A DNA stretch of 64,000 bases from Larimichthys crocea. Taxonomy: Eukaryota; Chordata; Actinopteri; Sciaenidae. Below are positions 1-12,730 of this stretch, piece after piece. The stretch spans positions 3,701,632-3,765,631 of the forward strand of contig NC_040018.1 in assembly GCF_000972845.2 (NCBI RefSeq), given 5' to 3'. A program made the translations under genes and the position numbers. The notes under the pieces are model-generated. The model saw only the letters and a list, made by a program, of their open reading frames with translations. It searched no databases and had not been told where the DNA came from. How positions within the stretch are numbered: position 1 is the stretch's first letter; each line of letters opens with the position of its first letter.

Positions 1-2439
1 TCGGCATGGATGTGCAAGGCAGAAGTTCACGCTTAAGTAAAAAAAAAAAAAAAAGTAGCTGCTTTGTGCACAGCCTTTTACCACCTGGGGAGCGCCTCAT
101 TCAAAGCACTGAAAGGTTTGGGCAATGGACAATCCATCACACTCTTGCAGCTTCTCTAAATCTGCATTAAAAAAAGAGGCTATGCTGCACCCGAGAGTAT
201 TTTGTTTATCCTCCCCTCACTCATTGACATTCACTGTCCACGTCTCCTTCCTTGCACTTCTACAGATAGAGATCCTTCGCTGTTAGGGACCAGTACCCTC
301 AATCCGCATCCTTTCATCTCCCGATGCCCGTCCGAGCGAGCATGCATGAGGCAGTTTTGGATTTTTACATATTAAAACATCCCCATGTTTCAAAGCTAAA
401 TTGGGCTTCATAGAGCGTTTGAACCCTGAAAGAGTGTTAACTCTCACAGCTTTTTTTGATGGCTCCCCGTGCCTCGAGGAAATAATTTTAAAAGCACCTC
501 TGTGTTCATCAGACGCGGCGGTGGGTGTTAAAAAAAAAAGTCTGGCTGAAAAGTTTGTAGTCCAGATTGTTACGGTCCAGCTAATCTTGAGTTTTGATTT
601 TCAAGGCTTCTTGCCTTGACACCTGTTCTTTGAAAAGACTTTTACAGAGAATAACTTCAGCAGAAATCAAATACGAATGTTCACATCAGCCCCTTTCCCT
701 TCACTCTAACTGTTTTTGGCTGAATTCTGAAGCACCGTCTCTTGATGTTCACAAAATATCCTTTGAAATATGGTCATATTTTGTGAGTGAAATGTGTGAT
801 TCCAGGGTGACAGAAGAGGGATTTGATTTTGCTACTTTTGATGTAAATAAAATATGTTTGAAATGCATATTTTACTCTTGCTTGGCTTGTGCTGAGGGTG
901 CAGAAATATGGTGCAATTGCGAAGGTTTCATTGCATATTCTGCACTGAAAGAACGCCCCGCCTTGGCACAGATGGAGTGTGCATTTCTTCCAAAGTGTGA
1001 AGTGCACAGTTGGTGAGCGTCTTGGTGTTTTATGGTTCACCGACCATCGTTATTTATGGATTGACTTTTTTTTTTTTCTTTTTGCACCATCTTGAGCAGG
1101 TTTCCTTAAGTGTTGATGGTATTATGGTGGAGGTGGAGAGGTGGGGCTTTAAACGAAAGGAGGCATGCTCAAGGTGTGAGAGGTGACACCTTGAAAAGCA
1201 TTTCTCCACGCTTCTCTTCCAGCTGACTGGATTTCACTTCCTTTAACATGCTTTTTTTATGCTGGAGGAAAAACCACATTTTCTTCCAGTTCCCCCAATT
1301 CTAGTAGATTTCTTTCTTCAGTGACAAACAAAAGGCTTTATCCTGGGAATGTTCACATTTTACTTGACAATGCTTAATGGAAATTTGATTTCATTTTGTT
1401 GCTTTCAACCAAAGACAGACTGCATTCCTCACTCACTGTCACTCAGAGCTAACATGAGGGGAAAACAGGGGTTTTTGAGAGTGCAGATGGGTGGGTGGTG
1501 CTTGCCAAGTGTTCCTATGTGTTCTGCAGAGAGCGACGGGGATGAAAATAAAAGCTGAGAATGAATGGGGCACCGTACGTGTTCTTCATCTGGAATAAAG
1601 ACTGTTTGGGGAGCTGTTGGAGCCTGTTCGGGCCTGCTTGAACACAGACTCTGAGTCTTTATGTGCGGGGGCATGACATGCACGATGCAGGCAAGACTTG
1701 TGTGAGCAAGAGTGAAGTGTGAAAAAGTGAGACGGTGTGATAAACAAGGAAGATGGAAAGCAGGAAAGTGATATGTCATTTCAATTCAGCTGTGCAGGGG
1801 ACGCGAAGAAAGTGTTCAGCAGTGTGTACGTGTGGATCCTTCTTTGACTGAGCTGAACTCTGTGTGTGCTGTCAGAGCCCTGGGGAGGGTTGTTCAGACT
1901 TCTCATGTCCGCACCATGCAGCGCTGTCACACTTTACGATTGAGGGGGGGGTTCAAGCTGTAGAGGTGTCAAATTCAGGGTTGTGTGTGTTTGAGTCCCT
2001 CCACGCACATGCGTGATTTCACGGCGTCGTGGAGGCTGACTCGCCGAGTTGAGTCTGATGAGGCTTGATTGATGATTAAAAATAATCTAGGCTTGCCGTG
2101 TTCGAGTAGAGGCTCCCTGCTGTTAGTGTTGATGTGTGGTATTATGGAATTGCCTTTTGTACAAGTGACTGCATCCTGCTGTATCATAGAGGAAGGCTTC
2201 ACTATCTCAGAGAGGCCATGTGGCTTTGCAGCAGCAGTTAATAATAAAGACAAAACAATACAACAATGAGTAAAAACGACAATCAATATGATACAAATAT
2301 AACAAGGGCACAGAATAAGCACCGTCCACCAGCCAAGTGTTGGTAAAGTGGCTTCACTTACAAGCCAAAAAAACTTATTGAGTAATTTATTGGTGAGGTT
2401 TAAACATTCACTAGACATTTGGTGAACAAGACCCTAAGA

Positions 2440-2965
2440 TACTTGAACTCTCTTCTGTCCAGCAACCGAAGGACTGGCGGGTTGTTGCGCTGTCACCAGT
2501 ATTGCGAATGTTGTACCGGGCTGTTGTGGGCAAAGCCAGAAGGCAAAGCTCTTGATTTTTCCAGCTCATCTACGTTCCAACCCTCACCTATGGTCATGAG
2601 CTTTGGGTAGTGATGGAAAGAACAAGATTGCAGATACAAGCAGCCGAAATGCGTTTTCTTTGTCAGGTTGCTGAGCTTGACATTGGAGATGACAAGTGCT
2701 CAGAAATCCGAAGGGTGCTTGGAGTAGAGCCGCTGTTCCTTCACAGCCTTTGATTAGGATGCCTACTTGGAGGTTTTCTAGGCATGTCCAACTGGTAGGA
2801 GACCCCGGGGCAGATCCAGAACTTGCTGAAGGGACTGCATAGCCCGTCTAGCCAGGGAATGTCTTGGGATCTCCAAGAGAAGCTAAAATGCGTTGCTGAG
2901 TAGTGGAACGTCCTGCTAAACCTACTGCCAACATGACCCCACTCTGAATAAGCAGAAGGAAATAG
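2440..2965 (+). mobile_element. LINE retrotransposon remnant, 3' end of ORF2
   Basis: One frame from about 2568 reads YVPTLTYGHELWVV and then LQIQAAEMRFLCQVAELD and IRRVLGVEPLFLH before a stop near 2752. This is the C-terminal region that follows the reverse transcriptase domain in fish LINEs (a Y-G-x-E-x-W motif, then the 'iqaaEmrfLr' block). Recognisable nucleotide similarity continues to about 2965 in other frames, so the copy is frameshifted and inactive. The clade is not certain. Confidence 0.75.
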
Positions 2966-2984
2966 ATTTATTGAACACATACAC

Positions 2985-3490
2985 ACAAAAGTGCACAGGT
3001 TAACGCCAACATCACTTTTGTCATTCTCACCAAAACCATGAGAAAAGAAGCCAGGCACCAGGGGAAAAGGTTTTACATCCACAGCTACCATCAGGACCAA
3101 TCATACTTTGTTTAAAAAGCCAACACCTGATAGAAATGAATACCTCATGTATCTGTTTGTAAAGGGAAGCAAATTAAACTCAGTGTGGAGGGAGTCCAGT
3201 AAGATTATCTGAACTTTCTGTCTCGCTCTGACTTGACACAAGTGGACCAAACCAACACATCGTAGCAACATGTTGGAACTGACTCAGTAAAAGTGCTTTG
3301 ATCATTAAAACGTCTGAGCTTCTGGTTTGCCTTTTTGTGGATCAAATCCGTGTTTATCGCCCAGGATGTGAAGTGTTTGTACTGCTGGACTGCAGTCACA
3401 GCTTCGCCTTTTAATGATGGTGGGAGCGAGAGAAGTAGGCCCAACATCTCTTTGGTGTTTTGACACATTCGGCTGAAATATTCCCCCACT
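2985..3490 (-). mobile_element. LINE retrotransposon remnant, antisense
   Basis: The minus-strand frame ending near 3205 reads LPPSLKGEAVTAVQQYKHF, then IHKKANQKL, RRFN, FTESVPTCCYDVLVWST and KSERDRKF. This follows the pattern of the post-RT region of fish LINEs (kGe.ve.V..YKYLG, then ..kkanqRLy.lRkLrsF, then sFIESvLtf...cW). Several short deletions relative to that pattern show that it is a decayed copy. It lies almost adjacent to the plus-strand LINE fragment at 2440-2965, in the opposite orientation. Confidence 0.65.
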
Positions 3491-3757
3491 TCTGAGCCAC
3501 GACTCTGATCATCCGCAACCTTAAGAACATGCCCGCCTTTTATAATAAGTCTGACAGTCGCTTACAAGTCAAATAAAAGTGGGGGAAAAAAGCGGCGGGC
3601 CTTGAAGAGATCCCGTGGAAGATGAGCCAGTCGGAGAAACACCTTCATCCTCCACGGGGTCTCTCTTCAGTAGAGTGTGTGTGTGTGTGTGCATTCTCCC
3701 TGAGCTGCAGAATGACTTGTGCTCCAAGGTCAGTGATAAGTATCTCACCTATTGTTT

Positions 3758-3760
<3 letters not shown>

Positions 3761-3798
<38 letters not shown>
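3761..3798. repeat. (CA)19 microsatellite
   Basis: Uninterrupted CA dinucleotide array. A short (GT)8 lies 70 bp upstream at 3675-3690, so the single strand could fold on itself. Confidence 0.98.
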
Positions 3799-3800
<2 letters not shown>

Positions 3801-5399
3801 GGCAGATGATGCAAAAGCAGCACTACACTACCACACTACGTCTTCTTTTCTACACACTGCCAACACTGTTGCTTTTATCCTCCCTCACCTTTCAGCTTCC
3901 TTGCACCTCTGTGCTGCATTTTAACACTCGGGTCTCAATTCCTGTTACAGCCAAGGAACATAAAGCAAAAGCTGGATACAGCCGCTGCATCAAACTGTTT
4001 GTCTTTGATGTCGGGGATGTACGTATTAAATCTTTCTCGAGGCGAGGGAATTGTACAACTTCGTTCTTAAAGGGCGGAAATATGCCGACCACTTTATATC
4101 TGTGAGACATGACACATCACACATTATCTTAGCTTAGGCTGTTGGACAACACAGTGTATACGCACATATCGCCTATATGCAATTAAGACTCATCCAAGGT
4201 TGATTTTGTTCAGAGGCATTCAGCATAGCATCTGCTGCATTTGAAGGCAACGCACTGCAGATGGACTGGAGTAATTGCTAATGCCACACTGTCGCAGCGT
4301 CCAGGTGTTGTCGAGATCTGTTGCATCCTTTTCCATTAAGGCTGAATTATTGATTATATTGTTGCTTTGTCTTCCTCACTGTTCCTGATGATTATTATTA
4401 TCATTTTACTGTGATTTATTGTGATTATTTCAGCACCTCTGCTTTATTTTTAGTTTGCTATTCGGAGGAAATCCACCGTCATTTATCATATTTGCACATT
4501 TTATTAACTACAGTTTAACGTGTGAAGAGTATGAGCCTGATTCAAATAGAAATACCTCGCCCTCAGCAGCCTGTTCAATATGTGCGGTATGTTCTTGTGC
4601 TATTTGATGTCTGTGTTTGCTGTTGTGTGTTTAATGTGTATTATACATGGCATCTGCACCTCACCAGACATAGCTAATGAACTTTGAAACTGTGTGTTGT
4701 TGTGTTTTATGTCTACATAGAGTGAGTGATTGGTCTTCGCATCGTGTCAGATCCAATGCGCGGGTATGCTCAGCCTGTTATTGAGGCTCACTGGAGCATC
4801 TCAGAAAGACGTGTACATGAATGTGAAAAAGAAATCTCACCTGATTTCTGATTTCTGACAGCCACGAGTAATCCACCATTTTATATAAATTAAAGTGGAT
4901 GATAATGGAACTAATACGTAATAGCTGAACGTGCACAGGGCTGCAGAACAACGTTTTAATCTTTCTATTTTTTTCTGCACTTTAATTTCAGCTGTCGGCT
5001 TTCAGCTCCTCAGACTCGATCGAGCTCTAACAACCTGTCACTCAGGCGTCCAACCCTATTTTCCATTTTCTTCACTAAACCTTAAACCTGTCACCAAATT
5101 TAACCCTTTAGTACCTGCACACAAACAGACATTGCAATATTTTGATCTGGAATCCAAAATCAGTTTTGGAGAGAGGCGTTGTTTGTATGGTAGGGCAGTG
5201 GGCGGGGGCGGAGGACCGCTAACTGACGTTAATTTGCCACACGATCACACCTCTCGAAGAGGTAAACGATGATGAATGCCCCTGGCTATGTTGAGTGACA
5301 TCATCACCCTGCATCGCATCTGTGTTTTCAGGAAACATCTGCCGCGCATTTACCAGGCGCCAACCTCACCGTGGCTGTGAAGTGAAACCAATGGGGTAG

Positions 5400-5558
5400 T
5401 GCCAAAAACTGCAGTTCCTTAAATGTCCACTTGAGGCTGGCTACAGTCTCCATAAGTCCCCATGTTAAAATGTCTAATTTCACAGCAGAACATGTTTACA
5501 GCCTGGTCCAAAAAACTGTTTTGGTCTCTATAGCTAATTTCCTCGTTCATGACAACCC
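5400..5558 (+). repeat. dispersed repeat family A, copy 1
   Basis: This copy starts GCCAAAAACTGCAGTTCCTT and runs through CATAAGTCCCCATGTTAAAA and ACAGCCTGGTCCAAAAAACT. Closely similar segments occur at 22505-22632 (same strand) and 61455-61612 (opposite strand), so a three-copy dispersed family is visible inside this one window. No terminal repeats or coding potential were recognised. Confidence 0.85.
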
Positions 5559-6614
5559 AGGCGTCATTTGGCCCGCCTCAGGTCCGCTGATGATCCACAT
5601 CTTTGCCAATTTTTAGATTAGCCCAGAGTCAGCAGAGGCAGGACCTTCCAACATGATGGCGGCAAGAGCCACCAACACTCTAAGCTTCAAATTGGCTTTT
5701 CAGAAACCTGTGGGTGCTTCTGTAACTCGTACTTTCAAAGACAGTTCCCGACAAGTTCAGAAATCAAGCTGACACCATAAACCCACGCTGATATTCCCTA
5801 AATACCAGCTGCAGATACCTCACAGCGATACGTGTCTACATAATGTTACCATATGTACAAACATGTATGTTGATGAAACGCAGCTGTCTTCTAATCGCAC
5901 TCATGCAAGAATTTATTTTATTTTTTTTGGTCTTCTGTAGCCTCATTGGGTATAATTTGAAGCACACACCCACGCACAGTTTTAAAGATAAGCACTAAAT
6001 TATGCTGAGGAATAACTCTAGCTGAGTGCTTTATATGTAGCGTTTGACACATTTGCTTTTAGCACCCATAGATCAGTGCAAAAGAAGAGATTTCTCAGTG
6101 TGCTCTTTCATCATCGTGCTATGATGATAAACCTTTTAATAGGTACAGATCTTTAATAATGTTAATTTGGTGTTGGAATCTTTGGGCTTTGCTTTTACTT
6201 GTCTACAAAGCCTTCCAGAGGCTCTCCGTCTCTCTGCTCTCCCCTTTCTGCCCCTTTACTCTATCATTTCTGCAAAAGAAGAGGAAGGAAGGAGAAAAGG
6301 AGTCTTCCATCCATCTCATTTCCCCTGCTAGCCGCTCTTTTCAAGGCTGGAGCATAAACAGAGCAACAGAGCTGCCGATAACATCTACAGATGTGCCGCC
6401 ACCACCCCAGATAAGAACCAGTAGCAGCATGCCCCTCTCCAGCAAACAATAGAGCTCCCACTGAAATGTGTGGTGGGGAAGATGGAGAGGGAAAAGAGGA
6501 GGGGTGATGGGAACGGGTGGAGACTAAATGAATGCGACTGGGAGAGTAATGCAGGGAAGGAGAAAGAGACAGTGTGGTGGCAGAAGAGGCTGAAAAATTG
6601 GAAGGAGAGGTGGA

Positions 6615-6635
6615 GGGAGGGAGGGAGGGAGGGGG
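6615..6635 (+). other. G-quadruplex-capable tract
   Basis: Four GGGA repeats followed by GGGGG give five G-runs of three or more with one-base loops, the pattern of a very stable parallel G-quadruplex on the plus (sense) strand. Confidence 0.7.
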
Positions 6636-8692
6636 AGAGAGGTGAATATGGAGAGGTTATCCCTTCAGCTTGTATCTATATGTCCATCAACAGCAGGACG
6701 GGTGTGTTTGGCTCCTTTTATCTGGATGGCCTGGTGAGTTAGTGGAGGGTGGAGGGGGCCCTCCATTCCAGTGGAGGAGGTAGGGGGAGAGAGAGGCGTA
6801 GCTCTGAGGTTTAAGAAAACAAGCACTTGACGAAAGATGTGAGGACGGGCCAGTGATAGCTTCTCTCTGTGTTGGATTTGAGTGACATCTCCTTCATGCA
6901 GTGCTCTGACATTAGAGGCCGCTCCGTTGAACTTCTCTCTGCATCCTCTCCTACCTCTCACCTCTTCTCCTCCTACTCCTCCTACTCCTCTCTGATAAGG
7001 AGGCACAGAAAGAGCAAAGGGATGTGCGGCCGGAACGCCAACACATTTATCTATGCTCGGGTAATGGGAGCAGCCACGGTCTCCCGTGGCAACGACCTCT
7101 GCAGAAGGTTAGCCTCAAAATGGGTCGGGAATGAGCTAAATTCCCAGTGATAAAATAAGACATTGTAACATGATTAAGGGCTCTAATGCAATCAGTATTG
7201 TTTCAGCTACAACTCAATTACCTGTAATGAAAAAGGGCTCTTTCCCCCTTAAGATGGTGTGTGTGTAGGGTGTTAGCATGGCTGGAGGTCCAACCGTGAA
7301 CAGGTGAAACGCACATGGGAAGCAGACCTGATACCCAGGAAGGACAGATTAAACGCTCACATGCTGACTCACAAACTGTGAATCATGCAGGACTATTTAG
7401 TGCAACATGGATGCACAGAGATGCATCCTGCAGCTTCATCACAAGTGCCACATTTAAAAGAGATGTGCCCTGCAACACAAGCCGATTAGAGTAGTAGGTT
7501 AATTTTATGAGAAAATAGTTAGAAAATTTATGATTTTAAGATATTTTTTTTTCAAGCAAAAGAGACCTGGTTTTATCTTCTTTTTGCCTCATATAGTCTA
7601 ACCTTAACATTTCTGCGTTTTTCAATATAAAAACCTTGAAACCAAGTTACTCATTTACAAAAAAAAGCATTTTTTTTTTCTATCTGCAAGGCTGTGTTTA
7701 CAGTGACATCTCCAGAGCTGACAAATGGCCCCTGCTGTGTGGGTGCAGTTGCTGGCCGGATGGCTCGTAACGACTATTGACAGCTTTTTGTCTGTGCCGA
7801 GAAGAAAGGATTTTACAGAAACTCATCAATTTTGTGTTTCAGGGTTTCATGCTTTTGCACATTATAGCAGGCAGGTGATTGTCGCTGTTTGACTAAAAGG
7901 TTTTGCAGTAAATAAGAATTAATGTTGGGTGATGTGTACCGTCAACGGGTTTCACTGTTCTGTTAATAACACGGTGATTATCCAAATCAATGAGCAGGGC
8001 TGATGTTTGACACATGCTTTGATTCATTTGTTGAAAGTGGACTTTAAATCTTTTGTTACCTTAAAGAAAAATCCGTATTTAGTGTATGATATTGTGCATT
8101 TGTAATTTCTTTGCTAGCATTGATACCCTTGAAAAAGATGCTTTCTGATTTCCATGTCACTTGGCCTCTAAAAACTGTGACATTTTTTCCATAGCAACCG
8201 GTGCTAATTATAATTATTCCTAACACTAATTAACAGACTGTTTTAAATGTTGAATAAAATCACATTATTCTGTAAAGTTCACCAATAAAAAAACAGAGTT
8301 GTGGCACTTTAGAAAAAGGAAATCTCTATTCCCTTTTTTCATTGATGTTCCCATGGCAACTGACCCGGCCCCTGTCATGTGTCCGTCTCCATCCATCACC
8401 ATCCATGAGCCTCCTCGTAGTCTCTCCTCTGACTGTCTGACAGCTCCAGGCAATCAGAAGCTGTCAGGATGTCTCATCCTGATTGTCATTTCCCGTCTAG
8501 ACAAAATTAATAGTTTGCGATTTGATCTGTTTGTTTTTTTTTTTTGTTTTTTTGGGGACTAACGTACGCAAAGGACAGGCGGGATGCTGACATTTGTTTA
8601 GAGCAACCCGTTTTACAGTTGCTGTCCTCTGAAGTGCGTGTTATATTGCCCTATCTCCCTTGTAAAAACAAAGCAAGAAATCACTTCTATAA

Positions 8693-8713
8693 AGAGAGAG
8701 AGAGAGAGAGAGA
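8693..8713. repeat. (AG)n microsatellite
   Basis: Uninterrupted AG array of 21 bases. Confidence 0.95.
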
Positions 8714-10863
8714 AACGTAGTAATCAGGCGGAGGTGACTTCTCCTCGCCTCAGTTGTACTCTAAACAGCAGCTGCGCCCCAGGGCCCATCCGCTGATAGT
8801 CATAAATGTTTAGAAGGGCGTTCTTTACACAACATCTGGTCTGCACTCAGAGTGGTTTAGCAGTTAAAAATATCCTTTCCCCTGGCTAGGAGTTATCAGA
8901 GATGTTAAACGCTGCACAGTCAGCTTAACATATGCAAAGCTGAGGATCAATGCCTTCAGTCCACGACTGTTTCTCCAACACGCTTCTGTTTACATGCTTG
9001 TATATTTTTTTTACTGACCTCCTGCCGTCGCTGTCTTGAGGTTGTCATATTGGAGATTTAACAATAGCCTGATGTGTCATTCTGGGACACCAGTTGTCTC
9101 GTAAGGCTGTTTTGCTGTACTCTAAGTCAGTCACCGACTGGTTACAAGGTCAGGATGTGCGCTTTTTGTCATCTCCTGCACCCGAGAGGCATTTTTACAG
9201 CCCAGTAGATAAAATAAGAACCCCTGTCTGAGGTTGACTCCTGTGGAACGCCACCCATCCATCTTCGGTCTGTCTGTCTCTCTTCTGATGTGTGTACACA
9301 ACACAAGCATTTCTGTGTTAGGCAGTATGTAAGCTTTTGTGGTCGCCATTGTTCATCGAGTTCAAAAGTACTGATTCATCTCGAAAGCCGCAGTCCTTTC
9401 CACTGATTAACTGATTGTTCATTACATGTTTCCAAAGGGGTTTTGGAGTAAGCCGCTCTATGTTTAGCTCAGTTGTAAACTGGTGCAATTGTTATTTGTT
9501 TAACAGACAGCTGTTTGGATGAAAACGGACCGTTTTTAGACGCTTTTTATAGTCCAACATCGTTTCTGTTATGGCAGTCACTCCCAGACACCTCTTCCCT
9601 GTTGGTGAAAAAGACAAATCTGTTGTGATGACAGAGCCAGACTGCGTATTTCATCATGTGCACAGTATGTCAGGCTTGTCTGGCTTCATATATGATGAAG
9701 TGCCTCTGTGACTTCTTTATTAGATTCCAACACACAGTCATTAATTAATCCTGTTTTCATTCTTGTCAATCTTGGAAGACCTCCCACCTGTCACTGCCCT
9801 GTCAGGATGAAGGTTGTTGTTACCTTTTACGGTGGAGAAAGAGAGAGAGAGCAACATCAGCGAACATCTTGTGCAAAGCTGACAGGACCTTTTTTTTAAA
9901 ATGAGTGCTTCCCCTTTTCTTCTTTTCTACAAAAGTCAGTTTATTTTTAGATGAACACACGCAGTCTTTCTCAAAAATCTGTGGCTATACGTCTATTATA
10001 TCTCCTATCAGGGCATGCAAACCTTGTAATTAAACTTTGTGGTTTTCAGACCGTATCCCAAAATTCGTATCAAACCAAAAGCAGCAAACGCAAACCTCCG
10101 TCTTGGCGTGGAATATAAAGAATTTATGTGGTTTTCATGTAACATGCACAGCCACTTACGAACATCAACCCCTCAAAGCTACATTTCACAATGATCTTGG
10201 CTGCATTAGAGGGATAGAATAATCTTTTTTCTGTGTACCATAAACCCTGAAGTGCCTTTATTAGGAGTGATTATGGGGCGGTGAACAATGCTGTCGTTGT
10301 GTCGTTTAGAGGAAATGTACTTAAGTGGGTTTTGCCATACAATGCAATTAAAGTTTGAACTCAGAGCAGACATTTATTTCCCATCAGCTCCCATGTTGTT
10401 GCCTACGCTCTTCCACACAAACTTGCATGCACATACATACATGTATTCAATCACACATAACCAAGGGTAGGTTTATTTATTTTTTTTGCACTCTGAGAAA
10501 CTCTCAAAAACCCAGAAGGAATCAGCCCACTGGCTTTTGAATCCAATCTTAAAAGTAAAAATGTAAAATCTGAAATTGGATGTGTAACACTCGACTGAGT
10601 GGAGCGCCAGTTGCACTAGGAGAATTCAATAAAAAAGCATCAATCATGAAATCCTTCTAACTTGTCAGTTTGAAACAGAATAAAGTATGTAAGATTTTTC
10701 TGTATTTTACGATCAACACTGATTCATGAATTCACCATGTACACGTGTACAAACTAACACAATCCAATTCATACTAACACTGTAGAGTTTAAAGCTTCAT
10801 GATGTAACTCTGGGATCTTCTGTATCTATGTTTAAGCAATATCACACAAGAGGTAGTGCTGTC

Positions 10864-10982
10864 ATATCACACTTAAGGTTGTGCTGTTGCACTGAATATC
10901 TGCACGGCTGTGCAGCCTCGTGCTGAAGATAATCACAGCTGTGCTGATATTTAGTATAACAGCACAACCTTAAGTGTGATAT
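10864..10982. repeat. palindromic repeat (25-bp perfect inverted arms)
   Basis: Positions 10864-10888 and 10958-10982 are perfect reverse complements over 25 bp (outer end ATATCACACTTAAGG). The arms are separated by 69 bp that are themselves partly palindromic (10890-10905 against 10942-10955). The structure resembles foldback/MITE-type repeats known in fish. A further weak CAATATCACAC motif at 10837-10847 echoes the right-hand end. Confidence 0.85.
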
Positions 10983-12384
10983 TGCTTTTATACAACACTT
11001 CTACAAGTAGCATTATTAGTTTACTGTAATAAGTGATAACAGATTATGATTTGTTTATTTGGGACTGGTACTGCATTGTTTCCAAGCAACACATGTAGTT
11101 GTTGTAGTGATACATGTAGTTGAAAATCCCACTGCTGTTATTCTCTATATCAGCACTTGTGGAATGACTTTTGTACAATCAAATTTACTTGGTTCGAACT
11201 AATATTTATACTATTGTATGAAAGAACACAATACATTCCTATACATTACAAACATCTCTGCATGTTCAAAAATGACCAGAGAATGAAATGAATAGCTCTC
11301 TTATGCAGCGCCAGCACAATTTTAAGCTTTGTATTGCATTTCAGAATGCATTGGTTTGTATTAGATTGTGCAGGTGTACCTAAAAATGCTAACTGCAGTA
11401 TCTGATATCTGCATATATTTTCACTCTGTGTTTTACTAAGTGGAGTTCTCTTTAAATAAATTTGATATCCTCTCAAAGTACGAAATATCAATATGGCCTG
11501 ATTACTTAAGAATGTAATTTGAGTGTGTGTGTAGGTTGCATGATTTGTTGTAACGGTGGAAGCCCTTAGAAATTTTCTCCCCTGAAGCTCTGCAACCTTA
11601 AATTAGGGAATTAATTATCCCTTATGCTACAGCTGGCCTTAAAGGCAGCAAGGAGGCACTGAAGTGAATAAAGCAAAGTACATATTGTACAGAGCATGGA
11701 AATACAGACCCCGCCTGAGCACACATTTCTCATAGCCAGTACATCAAATAGACATTGCCTTTCTTTTTTTGAGGATCACTTGATTATCCTGCCAGTCCTC
11801 TATTCATCCTGAGTCTCAGATTTTCATTTCCATTGATTGGATGTCTTCACACACTGTCTAATTTACTCTTCATCCGGTGTTGGATCTATCACATTACTGC
11901 CTGAAATCAGTCTTTTTTTTTTTTTTTGGCTCAGCAGCCTTGATTTTGGCCATGTCTGGATTTGTGAAATTCAGAAATGCACCAAATAGGATTGTGGTTG
12001 TTCTGTATTCGTGGGCATGGGTTGCAGAAGTGTATTAGATGTATTGATAGGCGAAGACAATGCAGGGAAAGGAGCCAGCAAATGTGATATTATTGTGCTT
12101 TAAAGTAAAACTCTACTCCCATTTGGATGGTCATACACTAGTAAATATTAATTTGTAATGAATTATTCTGACATGAAGGGCTTTAATTTACTTCTTTTTT
12201 TTTTAGTGTACCCACTTTCCTTTAGCGTGACTTGTGTACTTCAATTTCAGGTATCGGTTTTCTGCATTTCCCAGAATGACTATCACCAACCCCCCTGGAG
12301 AATGGGCGTGAACCTGTTGAATTCAGGGAGGGAGAAGTAGCGGAAATAATAGCGTTATAAGAATGAGAGTCCCAGTTGTGGTTG

Positions 12385-12730
12385 TGTTACATTCTGGTCC
12401 AATGGTTCAGCTATCAGTGGAGAAATTGGGATTTCTGTCTCTTTGGTGATGTATTTCTTCCTCCTGATTGTTCACGATTGCAAAATGTGAGAAAGAAGAT
12501 CCTGTTCTTCGATTCCATGGGACTGAAACCAAAACCAAACATTTGCTACAAATCTTCTGCTATCATGCTCTGATGAAACATGGTCTATATGTTTGTCTTA
12601 TTATTACCAATAAAAAGACAGCATTAAACAATAAATTCAACCCGGCAATGCAAGATAAATTCCCAGTACGGCTCTTTGTGTTTAGTATTCAAATAAAATA
12701 CTGTATCTTTATCTCCTGTTATGTTTCCCC
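12385..12730 (+). repeat. repeat unit B, copy 1
   Basis: This copy shares, in the same order and strand as 15095-15392, the blocks CTATCAGTGGAGAAATT, GGTGATGTATTTCTTCCT, ATTATTACCAATAAAA and CTGTATCTTTATCTCCTGTT plus ATGTTTCCCC. Divergence and small indels are moderate. Confidence 0.85.

Noticed and set aside
1975..2418. 147-codon minus-strand ORF with a hydrophobic stretch
   Set aside because: The hydrophobic stretch looks membrane-like, but there is no recognisable family, no start context and no splice support. It is consistent with a chance ORF in an intron.
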